Assembly (NCBI RefSeq): GCF_014694385.1
Contig: NZ_JAAOCA010000029.1
Span: forward strand, 1 to 64,000
Reading direction: 5' to 3'
DNA length: 64,000 nucleotides
From: Pseudomonas typographi
GTDB taxonomy: Bacteria; Pseudomonadota; Gammaproteobacteria; Pseudomonadales; Pseudomonadaceae
A program made the translations under genes and the position numbers. Under the pieces are notes generated by a model. The model saw only the letters and a program-made list of their open reading frames with translations. It was not told the DNA's origin and searched no databases. Position 1 is the stretch's first letter; each line of letters starts with the position of its first letter. Below are positions 17,252 through 25,031 of this stretch, piece after piece.

Positions 17252-17686
17252 ATGTCAACGGATAGTGACGGAAGCCAACAGATCAAGGTTTTCCTGGCTC
17301 GCCGCGTTGGCCATGGCGCTGACAGTGCACGGATCGCCGCCATGATCAGTGCGACGCTGCAAGACATGGACACCGTTCTCTCGCCTGTCATAGGAAGTAC
17401 AGGCGTCGCAGCGTTAATGCGTCGTAGCCTTCAGTTGAGCTACTCGATATACCCTGGTATGGCCGAGTTGCCCGAAAGCGCTCAAGACCCTATGTACGCC
17501 GCGTGCCTCAGATTCCTGCTCGATCAGCGAGCCCCGGACGAGGCACTGCTCCTCGGCGAGCAGTTGCTCCAGACGCTCTATCAACTATTGAGCACGTTGA
17601 TCGGGGCATCACTCACTGCTCGCCTTCTCGGTGCCGTATTCGCAGCCCCGCTCAGCGCGCCCCCGGCGCAGGATAGTTCGCCATGA
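17252..17686 (+). CDS. Helical protein of unknown function, first gene of KaiC-kinase unit
   Basis: A 144-residue, mostly helical protein with no family I can name. A central part reads GVAALMRRSLQLSY and a C-terminal half reads LLLGEQLLQTLYQLLSTLIGAS. It is not a KaiB: the thioredoxin-like fold and length do not fit. Start taken at ATG 17252; the frame continues upstream to 17180 without support, and no clear ribosome-binding site precedes 17252. Its stop overlaps the ATG of the KaiC-like gene (ATGA), implying coupled translation and a shared job, perhaps as an adaptor or phosphate-relay partner. That role is inference. Confidence 0.65.
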   Translation: MSTDSDGSQQIKVFLARRVGHGADSARIAAMISATLQDMDTVLSPVIGSTGVAALMRRSLQLSYSIYPGMAELPESAQDPMYAACLRFLLDQRAPDEALLLGEQLLQTLYQLLSTLIGASLTARLLGAVFAAPLSAPPAQDSSP

Positions 17687-19161
17687 GTAGCAAAGTGACA
17701 ATCAACCGCTTGGCCACTGGCGTCCCGGGGCTCGATGAAGTACTGGGTGGCGGGTTGCCAGAGTTTTCGTTCAACCTGATCGCCGGGCCGCCCGGCTGCG
17801 GTAAAACCACCCTGGCACATCAAATGATGTTCGCCCTGGCCACCCCCGAGCACCCAGCCCTGTTCTTCAGTGTGCTGGGCGAGCCGCCGCTGAAAATGCT
17901 GCGGTACCAGCAACAGTTCGACTTCTTCAACAGCGACGCCATCAACCATTCGGTGCGCTACATCAACCTCGCCGACGATACACTCTCGGGCAATCTCGAC
18001 GAGGTGCTGCGCCGTATCGTCACTGAGGTTGAAACCTATGGCCCGGCGTTCGTATTCGTCGACTCTTTCCGCTCCGTGGTGCTCGCCACCCAGACCCAAG
18101 ACAATCCCAATAACAACCTGCCGCAATTCGTTCAGCAACTGGGCATGTTGATGACCACTTGGCAAGCCACCACCTTTCTGATTGGCGAATACTTCACTGA
18201 AGTCGATACCAATCCGGTGTTTACCGTGGCCGACGGTTTGATCTGGCTGCGTCAGAGCGTGCAGCGCAACTCCGTAGTGCGCAAAATGGAGATCATGAAG
18301 ATGCGCGGGCAACCCACGTTGCCGGGGCTCCATACCTTCCGTATCAACACCGCCGGCATCACTGTATTCGCACCCGCCGGCATGCAGCAACGTTCAGCGC
18401 CACGCCCCCGCCCGCCCGGCAAACGCCTGCAAATGGGCTGTGCGCGCCTTGATGAGATGCTCGGTGGGGGCTTGCCACAAGGCTATTCGCTGTTGGTGGC
18501 CGGGCCCTCCGGTTCCGGCAAGAGCATTCTCGCCGCCAGCTTTCTCGCGCAAGGCGCCAGCGAGGGCGAAACCGGCGTGATGGCGGTGTTCGAGCAACGC
18601 CCCAGCCATTCACAGAACTCCGCCCTGGCGCGCTTGGTCGAGGAGGGCAAAGTTGGCCTGGTAGACAGCCGGGCGGCAGATTTGTCGATCGACGAGACCG
18701 TTCAAATGATCTTGGAGGAAATCCACCGTCTGAAGGCTACCCGCGTCGTGATCGACTCACTGTCAGGGTTCGAGTTGGCGCTGGCGCCGACCTTCCGCGA
18801 GGATTTCCGCGAGTCATTGTCGAGGTTGGTTGCGGCCTTGGCCCAAGTGGGTGTGAGTGTGTTGATGACCTGCGAGTTGGAAGATCGCTACACGGACCTA
18901 CGCTTCAGCCCTTACGGCACCGCTTTTTTAACCGACGCGATCATCGTGCAACGCTACATCGAAGTGCAAAGCCGGCTGTTACGCATGATGGCGGTCGTGA
19001 AAGTGCGCGCCAGCGCCCATAGCGATGAGCTGCGTGAGTACCACATCGATGATCAGGGCATTCAGATAGGCGAAAGGCTCAAAGGTCTAGAAGGTCTGCT
19101 GGGGGGCAGCCCGACGCAACAATGTATTCCCCATGCGGCGCCGGGAGAGGACCATGTGTGA
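17683..19161 (+). CDS. KaiC-like double-domain RecA-fold ATPase
   Basis: A 492-residue protein with two tandem KaiC/RadA-type domains. Domain 1 (about 8-245) has Walker A GPPGCGKTT at 35-43 and Walker B AFVFVDSF. Domain 2 (about 250-475) has Walker A GPSGSGKS at 274-281 and Walker B RVVIDSL. Compared with clock KaiC, the paired catalytic glutamates look incomplete (GEP in domain 1, FEQ in domain 2). The segment aligned with the Ser431/Thr432 phosphosites reads GTAFLTD, without that Ser-Thr pair. It is thus more likely a signalling ATPase than a clock oscillator. The gene overlaps the preceding ORF by 4 nt and is followed after 6 nt by a histidine kinase, so the three form one unit. Confidence 0.85.
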   Translation: MSSKVTINRLATGVPGLDEVLGGGLPEFSFNLIAGPPGCGKTTLAHQMMFALATPEHPALFFSVLGEPPLKMLRYQQQFDFFNSDAINHSVRYINLADDTLSGNLDEVLRRIVTEVETYGPAFVFVDSFRSVVLATQTQDNPNNNLPQFVQQLGMLMTTWQATTFLIGEYFTEVDTNPVFTVADGLIWLRQSVQRNSVVRKMEIMKMRGQPTLPGLHTFRINTAGITVFAPAGMQQRSAPRPRPPGKRLQMGCARLDEMLGGGLPQGYSLLVAGPSGSGKSILAASFLAQGASEGETGVMAVFEQRPSHSQNSALARLVEEGKVGLVDSRAADLSIDETVQMILEEIHRLKATRVVIDSLSGFELALAPTFREDFRESLSRLVAALAQVGVSVLMTCELEDRYTDLRFSPYGTAFLTDAIIVQRYIEVQSRLLRMMAVVKVRASAHSDELREYHIDDQGIQIGERLKGLEGLLGGSPTQQCIPHAAPGEDHV

Positions 19162-19167
19162 GCTGCC

Positions 19168-20193
19168 ATGACCGATAGTACGGGCCCGAATGAGCAAGCT
19201 TTGGCCAGCGCCGCCAGCGAGCTTCAACGGATCGGCAAGCAAACCTTGGAAGCCCGTGCAGTGCTGGCGACCCTGGAACGCACGCTGGTCGAGGCCCAGG
19301 GGCGCATCAGTGACCGGCAGAAGATGGCGCAGTTGCTGGAGGCCAATGAGCAACTGGTTATTGCGGTTATCTCAGCGCAATCGGAAGCGGCTGCCTCGTT
19401 AGCGCTGCACACCCGCGAGGATGGGCCGCAATTATTGCGTGAGGCCAATGAACAGCTGGTGATCGCCGCACTGAGCGCCCAGAGCCTTCAGGTGCTGGCC
19501 GAGCGCGCCCTGGGCCAAGAGCGCAAGATCCTCGCCCTGGTGGCCCACGAACTGCGTACTCCACTCACACCGATCAGCATGATCGCCGGGCGCATCGCCA
19601 GAGCCCCCAGTGGCGAGTTGCCGAAGCTGCAAGCGCTGCTCGAAGGCCAGGTTCAGTACATGGCACGCTTGGTGGACGACCTGCTGGATGTATCCAGGGC
19701 ATCGACCGGTAAGCTGCGCCTGAAACTTCAGCCGCTGGATATTGTGGCGCTGATCCGCTCGGTGGTTGACAACTGCCTGCCGGTGCTCAACGCGCGGCAA
19801 CTGCAGTTTCTGTGCGACCTCCCCGGCGAAGGTTTGTTTGTCAGCGGTGACCCGGTGCGGTTAACCCAGGTCATTGCCAACATCCTCACCAACGCGGCCA
19901 AATATACGCCTCCGGGCGGCATCGTAACGCTGTCAGCGCGGGCCGAAGAGCACACACTGATAGTCAGCATTGCCGACAACGGCATCGGTATATCATCCGA
20001 TGTGCTGCAGCACATTTTCGAGCCCTTTGTGCAAGACGAGCAAGCCGCGGGGTTCAACGGCACAGGGCTGGGTATAGGCCTGGCGGTGGTACGCGAATTG
20101 GTCGAGGCACATGGCGGTACGGTGGTCGCGCTCAGTGACGGCCAAAACCGAGGCAGCACGTTCATCATTACGCTGCCGTTGGTCGCGCACTGA
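19168..20193 (+). CDS. Sensor histidine kinase (soluble), partner of KaiC-like ATPase
   Basis: A 341-residue kinase without membrane segments. Residues 1-115 are an Ala/Gln/Glu-rich helical region with an internal repeat (EANEQLVIAVISAQ and EANEQLVIAALSAQ). The HisKA domain carries the phospho-accepting His127 in LVAHELRTPLTP. The ATPase domain shows the N box (NILTNAAKYTPPGG), G1 (IADNGIGIS), F (FEPF) and G2 (GTGLGIGLA). It has no receiver domain and no response regulator follows, so its target is unknown. It lies 6 nt after the KaiC-like gene; KaiC-kinase pairing hints that nucleotide state or energy status is the input. Confidence 0.88.
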   Translation: MTDSTGPNEQALASAASELQRIGKQTLEARAVLATLERTLVEAQGRISDRQKMAQLLEANEQLVIAVISAQSEAAASLALHTREDGPQLLREANEQLVIAALSAQSLQVLAERALGQERKILALVAHELRTPLTPISMIAGRIARAPSGELPKLQALLEGQVQYMARLVDDLLDVSRASTGKLRLKLQPLDIVALIRSVVDNCLPVLNARQLQFLCDLPGEGLFVSGDPVRLTQVIANILTNAAKYTPPGGIVTLSARAEEHTLIVSIADNGIGISSDVLQHIFEPFVQDEQAAGFNGTGLGIGLAVVRELVEAHGGTVVALSDGQNRGSTFIITLPLVAH

Positions 20194-20403
20194 TTGTTCA
20201 AATTACACAGTGTGCAAAGGCAGCCTATCGGCTGCTTTCGAAAACATCCGGGCCTGGTGGAAAAGGGCGAGGGGGATCAATAGATGCCGGAACCAAGAGA
20301 GCCCGCACAGTCGATGTAGGTGCGCACGGAGGCCCTTTTCAAGCATGTTACCGATAAGGCATTGGCCGATGACGACGGTATTCGTTCGGGCTATCGAGGG
20401 GAC

Positions 20404-20427
20404 TAATTTTAGGGTTGCGTCGCCCGT
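20404..20427 (+). promoter_or_regulatory. Candidate iron-starvation (PvdS-type) promoter of mbtH
   Basis: TAATT (20404-20408), exactly 16 nt, then CGT (20425-20427). The Pseudomonas iron-starvation box is TAAAT-N16/17-CGT, so one base differs. It lies 64 nt before the mbtH ATG and has the same form as the site before the NRPS operon. The rest of 20194-20491 shows no gene. Confidence 0.6.
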
Positions 20428-20491
20428 CTTCCATGGGTAGGCCTATGTCCGTGGCGTAGGCACGCTCAATCATCCGTAGGAGGCAACACAG

Positions 20492-20695
20492 ATGGCATTT
20501 GACCGCGAAGACACGCAGTTTCTGGTGGTGATCAATGAGGAACAACAGTACTCGATCTGGCCTGAGTTCAAGGCCGTGCCGCAAGGCTGGTCAGCGGTAG
20601 GCAGCGCATCATCCAAGGCCGATTGCCTGGCATACATCGAAGCCAACTGGACCGACATGCGCCCGGCCAGCTTGCGCGAGGCGATGCAGGCTTAA
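20492..20695 (+). CDS. mbtH: MbtH-like protein (NRPS adenylation chaperone)
   Basis: A 67-residue MbtH-family protein, a partner needed for folding or activity of many NRPS adenylation domains. Diagnostic features are all present: the FLVVINEEQQYSIWPEF strand region with SIWP, then VPQGW, and the C-terminal signature ANWTDMRP. TAGGAGG lies 8 nt before ATG 20492. It stands alone, about 9.5 kb from the first gene of the NRPS operon, but has the same type of iron-starvation promoter (20404-20427), so it very likely serves that assembly line. Confidence 0.95.
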   Translation: MAFDREDTQFLVVINEEQQYSIWPEFKAVPQGWSAVGSASSKADCLAYIEANWTDMRPASLREAMQA

Positions 20696-20865
20696 GGGCT
20701 TTACGGGTGTGGTGCTTCAGAAGTTGGCTGCACCCTATTGACGGTGCCCTTTGCTGCTGGCCGGCGTTGCCCCTGCTCGCCGTAGCCCGGCTATGACGCG
20801 TCACGGCGCCTGGCCCAACAGCAACCTTCACAGGTCAATGCTCGTGCGAACTTCTGAACGCCACG

Positions 20866-21321
20866 CTAATCTTCAAGCTGTTTTGCCATAACGATGGTGC
20901 GTTCAGCCCCATGAAAATCACCGCGGATTTTCCGGTAACCCAGCGTGGCGTGGAAGCCCTGCGCCGTAATTGATGACGGCACCCGCAAAGCCCCAATACC
21001 AGCGCGGGCAGCCGTAGCATGAATAACTTCCATCAACTGCCTACCCATACCGATACCTTGGTACGCGGGGTCAACGAAAACGCTTCTGACTACATCACCC
21101 TCGAGACTTGCAGTGCCCGTAATATTTTCGCTTAGCAAGGCTACGAAAACCTTGCGCTTACTGAGTAGGGCGCTGACGGCGCCCGGAGAAAAGTGCTTCT
21201 CAACCTGAGTGATCACTTCAGGTGAGTAATCTTGCGAGTTCGACTTATGCAAAGCAGCGATCACGACTCGGCTAATCGCTGCTGCGTCTTCGCTTGTTGC
21301 GGGGCGAACCTGACATCCCAT
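20866..21321 (-). CDS. GNAT-family N-acetyltransferase
   Basis: A 151-residue acetyltransferase with the acetyl-CoA loop PAYQGIGMGRQLMEVI and a typical C-terminal ITAQGFHATLGYRKI. The substrate is unknown. It lies between mbtH and the receptor gene but has no iron-starvation box and is separated from the receptor by a terminator, so it is probably unrelated to the siderophore. GAGG precedes ATG 21321. Confidence 0.82.
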   Translation of the reverse strand: MGCQVRPATSEDAAAISRVVIAALHKSNSQDYSPEVITQVEKHFSPGAVSALLSKRKVFVALLSENITGTASLEGDVVRSVFVDPAYQGIGMGRQLMEVIHATAARAGIGALRVPSSITAQGFHATLGYRKIRGDFHGAERTIVMAKQLED

Positions 21322-21475
21322 GCTGGGAACCTCAATCCGTGGCTATCACAGCATAGCCCATCGCAATGTGCCTTCACCGGGCGTTTACCATGCTTATGTA
21401 ACGGGCCACTTGCACACAGAAGGCGCCTTTTTGCTGGAAGGTGGCCGACGTCGAGCAGCCCCTATTGAGCACACA

Positions 21476-21510
21476 TAAAAAATCCGATGCCAGCGGTCTG
21501 GCATCGGATT
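21476..21510 (-). terminator. Rho-independent terminator downstream of the receptor gene
   Basis: A perfect 13-bp stem (21510-21498 with 21493-21481, 4-nt loop), read on the minus strand, runs into TTTTTATG. It ends the acyltransferase-receptor transcript about 70 nt after the receptor stop. Confidence 0.88.
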
Positions 21511-21580
21511 TTCGGATAAGCCCGGCTTGGTCTCGAATGCTTAAGTGAAGAGCATTCCCCATCCAGAGGGCGTCCCGCTG

Positions 21581-23752
21581 TTACCAGCGATAGTTGACCG
21601 AACCGATCAACGTGCGTTCGTCGCCATAACGGCACGAGGCATTGCAGAACAGGTACTTCTCATTGGCCAGGTTTTGCGCCTTCATGGCCACAGTCCAGTT
21701 CTGGTCGACTTCGTAGCTGACTTTCGCGTCGAACAAGGTATAAGCGTCAACCTTCTCATCGGTGTCCGAGCTGGAAGTACGGCTGGTGCCCATGTAGCGG
21801 GCGCCGCCGCCGATCACGACCTTGGACAGGCCCAGGGCGGTCAGGCGATAGTCAGCCCACAGGCTGGCCATGTGGTAAGGCACGCCGTCGATGCGCGTCC
21901 CGACTTGGCTGGCCACGGGGTCATCGGTGATCTTCGAATCGGTGTAGGTATATGAAGCGGTGGCGCTGAGGTTGCGGGTGATATCAGCCTTTGCCTCCAG
22001 CTCGACACCCCGCGAGCGGGTCTCGCCGAACTGCACGGTGTTGCCGGAGAGGTCGGTGCTCAGCGAATTTTTCTGCTTGAGGTCGTACACCGCGGCGCTC
22101 AACAGTGCATTGGTACCGGGTGGGGTATAGCGCACGCCCACTTCGTACTGTTCGCCCTCGGTCGGCTTGAACGAGGTGTCGGCGTTGGCGTTGAAGACGT
22201 TGGCCGGCAGGAACGATTGGCTCCAACTGACGTATGGGGCCAGGCCATTGTCTGCTTCATACACCAGGCCTACGCGGCCAGTGGTTTTCTTGTCGTTGCG
22301 GGGCGTGCGTGCGCCGGTGGCGTTGGCGTAGGTGCGGCTTTCGGCCCAATCCTGGCGACCGCCCAGGAGCAGGATCCACTTATCGTCAAACTTGATCTGA
22401 TCTTGCAGGTAAACGCCGGCCTGGGCGCTGTGCAGGTCCGAGCCGCTGTCGGCCGAGGTGATGCCCGTCGATGCGCCGTACACCGGGTTGGCCGGGTTGA
22501 ATAGGGAGGTGGCACCTGCGAAACGATGCGAGTCATAGGTCTTGTGGTAGTAGTCCACGCCAGCCAGTAGGGTATGCTGCCAGCGGCCGCTGTTGAGGGT
22601 CCATTCCACGTTGTTGTCGCTGGTCCAGCCTTCGGAGCGTTCGCGGCGAATGCTCGCCCGGCGTGCCAGCAGGCCCTGGTTGCGCAAGGAGGCGCTGCCG
22701 GTGTCGGCGACTTGCATGTAGTCCCAGCTCAGGTCGGCCTCGAAATGGCGCAGCGCATGGCGGACTTTCAGGTCTGGCGTGAAATTGTGCTCGAACAAGT
22801 AGCCGACCGTGGTCGAATAGTTGTTGTAGTGATCGAAGCCGCGCTCGCCCGTGAACAAGTCGCGATCGACCTTGGGATAACGGGCGCTGGACGAGGTCGT
22901 CAGGTCGTAGTCCAGGGGCGGTGCGAAGCCGGTGCGGGTTTCCTGGTAGCTGGCCAGGAAGGTCAGCGAGGTGTCCTCGTTCGGGCGCCAGGTAAGGGCT
23001 GGCGCGATGTAGCGGCGGTCGTCATCGGCATCGGTGGTCTGGGTATCGCTGTCGCGCCACAGGCCCGTGAGGCGATAGGAGAACTGCCCGGCGTCATCGA
23101 TCGGGCCGCCCAGGTCGAAGCTGTACTGCTTGCGCGCATGGCTGCCGTATTCCACGTTGATTTCATGCAATGGGGTGTCGGTCGGGCGCTTGGTGATGGT
23201 GTTGATCAGGCCGCCCGGCGACAGTTGGCCGTACAGCACCGAAGAGGCGCCCTTGACCACTTCCACGCGCTCCAGGCCATAGGGTTCGATGCCGCCGTCA
23301 TACACGCTGCCTTGCAGTTTCATGCCATCGCGTAGGATACCGCCGGTGCCCGAACCCACGTTGAAGCCACGGATCACGAAGTCATCGGCCACGCGGCTGA
23401 AACCGCCCGGCTGGGCAATCACGCCGGGCGTGTAGCTCAGGGCTTCGGCCAGGGTGTCGGTCTTGCGGTCGTCCATTTCGTCGCGAGTGACGACCGAAAT
23501 CGACTGCGGGATTTCCTTGATCGCTGAGTTGGTCTTGCTCGCACTGGTGCTGCGCGTTGCCACGGGGCCGCTGACCTGGCCGGTCGGGTTCTCGATCGCC
23601 TTCGCATCGACGTTGGTTTCCTGCAGTAGCAGCGTGCCGCTTGGCGCCGCGGCATCAGTGCTGTCGGCGGCGTGGGCTGCGCTTAGCGGCAGGCCACTGA
23701 GAAACAACGCCAGTGCCAACGGATGGTAGGTGAAGACGTTTTTTGCGTACAT
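21581..23752 (-). CDS. TonB-dependent ferric siderophore receptor (FhuA type)
   Basis: A 723-residue outer-membrane receptor. A signal peptide (to LSAAHA) is followed by the plug domain (about 75-185: IPQSISVVTRDEM, VIRGFNVGSG, VEVVKGASSVLYGQLSPGG) and a 22-strand barrel ending in the aromatic YRW. There is no N-terminal STN signalling domain between the signal peptide and the plug, so it is FhuA-like rather than a FpvA-type transducer. ATG 23752 has AGGAG at 5 nt. It follows the hydroxamate acyltransferase gene by about 100 nt on the same strand and is expected to import the iron-loaded product of the adjacent NRPS, probably read from the iron-starvation box at 24975-24998. Confidence 0.93.
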   Translation of the reverse strand: MYAKNVFTYHPLALALFLSGLPLSAAHAADSTDAAAPSGTLLLQETNVDAKAIENPTGQVSGPVATRSTSASKTNSAIKEIPQSISVVTRDEMDDRKTDTLAEALSYTPGVIAQPGGFSRVADDFVIRGFNVGSGTGGILRDGMKLQGSVYDGGIEPYGLERVEVVKGASSVLYGQLSPGGLINTITKRPTDTPLHEINVEYGSHARKQYSFDLGGPIDDAGQFSYRLTGLWRDSDTQTTDADDDRRYIAPALTWRPNEDTSLTFLASYQETRTGFAPPLDYDLTTSSSARYPKVDRDLFTGERGFDHYNNYSTTVGYLFEHNFTPDLKVRHALRHFEADLSWDYMQVADTGSASLRNQGLLARRASIRRERSEGWTSDNNVEWTLNSGRWQHTLLAGVDYYHKTYDSHRFAGATSLFNPANPVYGASTGITSADSGSDLHSAQAGVYLQDQIKFDDKWILLLGGRQDWAESRTYANATGARTPRNDKKTTGRVGLVYEADNGLAPYVSWSQSFLPANVFNANADTSFKPTEGEQYEVGVRYTPPGTNALLSAAVYDLKQKNSLSTDLSGNTVQFGETRSRGVELEAKADITRNLSATASYTYTDSKITDDPVASQVGTRIDGVPYHMASLWADYRLTALGLSKVVIGGGARYMGTSRTSSSDTDEKVDAYTLFDAKVSYEVDQNWTVAMKAQNLANEKYLFCNASCRYGDERTLIGSVNYRW

Positions 23753-23851
23753 GGGGGCTCCTGAGTGTGAAGTGATATTTTTTTAGTTGGTAAGGATCAG
23801 GCCGCCCGGTGCTTGATCCCCATCAGGCTGCGGGCGGCTAACGGTGAACGG

Positions 23852-24871
23852 TCAGGGGTAGTAATCGTCGAAGAAAGTCTCGCGTTCCAGGCGCAGCAGG
23901 GCGGCTTTCTTGTGCGGCAGGGTGATGGTCTTGAGCCTGCCGTAGCCCTGGGATTCAAGGAAGCCGATCTGCCGGGTGTGGTCGATCCGCGGTTCGCCGA
24001 GAATGCGTTGGGTGCGCGGCTCGTCGATGAACATGTAGTGCATGAGCGAGCGGAACCAGCCCTTGAGCTTGCCGGCGCTCTGGTGCTTGCTCTCGCCGAC
24101 CACCACGTGCCAGCCGCGGTCGTGGTCTTGTGCGTCATAATAGGGTGCGATGCGGTCTTCCTTGCACCAGTAGATCTCGAAATAGGCGAACGGCTCGTCG
24201 TTGTAGCTGCCGATCAACGGCAAGACCCTCGGGTCGTCGAGCATCTGTTGCAGGTACGCAGCATGTTCCTCCGGGCTGCCGGTTTGTTCCCAGAAGAACG
24301 CGACCTGTTCTAGATTCATCCAGCGGTTGAAACGCTCCAGGTCGAGCCCGATGTCTACGGTGCGCAGGGTGAAGGTGGTATTCAGGCCGGGCAGTTCGCG
24401 GCGGTAGACCTCGCCGTGTGGGATCGGTGGGCGCTGCGGGTGACGCTTGTCGCCGCTGAAGGTGTAGCGCACCGGCATGCCGGCGGCGGAACTGGTGGTA
24501 AGCCAGGGCAGCGGGTGTTGCCAGAAACTGCTGCGCGCGCAGGCCAGGCGGGCCGTGCGGCCGTCATGGCCGAGCAGGGTGTCGAACACCCCTTGGCGTA
24601 TGGCATCGCGTGCGCGGTCGAGGGAGAGCGGGGCACTGATTTCCAGCATCGGGACGCGGGACGAATTGCAGAAGACTTGGCCGAGCAGCGCCAACAGGCC
24701 ACTGGCCGGGAATGCCTCGGGCATGTTTTCCAGTAGCACGTTGCCGTCCTGGCGGCGGAAATGCACGAGGTCGACGCCCTCGATGGTCAGGCTGCCGTTG
24801 CCATCGTCCGCCACTTGGGCGATCACCCTGCGGCCGTCAGCCAGGTGTAGGGTGAAGTTCGGCGTGGTCAT
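23852..24871 (-). CDS. IucB/PvdY-type N-hydroxy-amino-acid acyltransferase
   Basis: A 339-residue enzyme resembling the siderophore hydroxamate acyltransferases (IucB, RhbD, MbtK-type GNAT C-terminal domain). These transfer an acyl group, often acetyl, from CoA to an N-hydroxylated amine. The GNAT core lies at about 170-325; WEQTGSPEEHAAYLQQM, FEIYWCKEDRI and ILGEPRIDHTRQIGFLESQGY are typical of the family. With the ornithine N5-monooxygenase at 63846 it would supply N5-acyl-N5-hydroxyornithine for the single basic-type module of the NRPS. GGAG lies 7 nt before ATG 24871. First gene of the unit that includes the receptor; its promoter carries a full iron-starvation box. Confidence 0.85.
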   Translation of the reverse strand: MTTPNFTLHLADGRRVIAQVADDGNGSLTIEGVDLVHFRRQDGNVLLENMPEAFPASGLLALLGQVFCNSSRVPMLEISAPLSLDRARDAIRQGVFDTLLGHDGRTARLACARSSFWQHPLPWLTTSSAAGMPVRYTFSGDKRHPQRPPIPHGEVYRRELPGLNTTFTLRTVDIGLDLERFNRWMNLEQVAFFWEQTGSPEEHAAYLQQMLDDPRVLPLIGSYNDEPFAYFEIYWCKEDRIAPYYDAQDHDRGWHVVVGESKHQSAGKLKGWFRSLMHYMFIDEPRTQRILGEPRIDHTRQIGFLESQGYGRLKTITLPHKKAALLRLERETFFDDYYP

Positions 24872-24974
24872 GATGCTTCTCCGTTAGTGATTTCTCGCGT
24901 ATGCCGGCCCGCAGGAAACCTGCCGGCCTTGGCCCGGCTCAGTTCGGCCAGGCCATAGCTTGGGTAAGTCTATA

Positions 24975-24998
24975 ACGAATAGGAATCGCAACTATTTA
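24975..24998 (-). promoter_or_regulatory. Iron-starvation (PvdS-type) promoter of acyltransferase-receptor unit
   Basis: On the minus strand TAAAT (24998-24994), 16 nt, then CGT (24977-24975). This is an exact match to the Pseudomonas iron-starvation sigma consensus TAAAT-N16-CGT. It lies 104 nt upstream of ATG 24871, in a 160-bp gene-free gap. Confidence 0.75.
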
Positions 24999-25031
24999 CA
25001 TTCTATAAAAATAACCTGTACAAGCCTTTTT

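Noticed and set aside
17683..19161. Circadian clock function for the KaiC-like protein
   Set aside because: No KaiA or KaiB nearby, the phosphosite Ser-Thr pair is missing and catalytic Glu pairs are incomplete.
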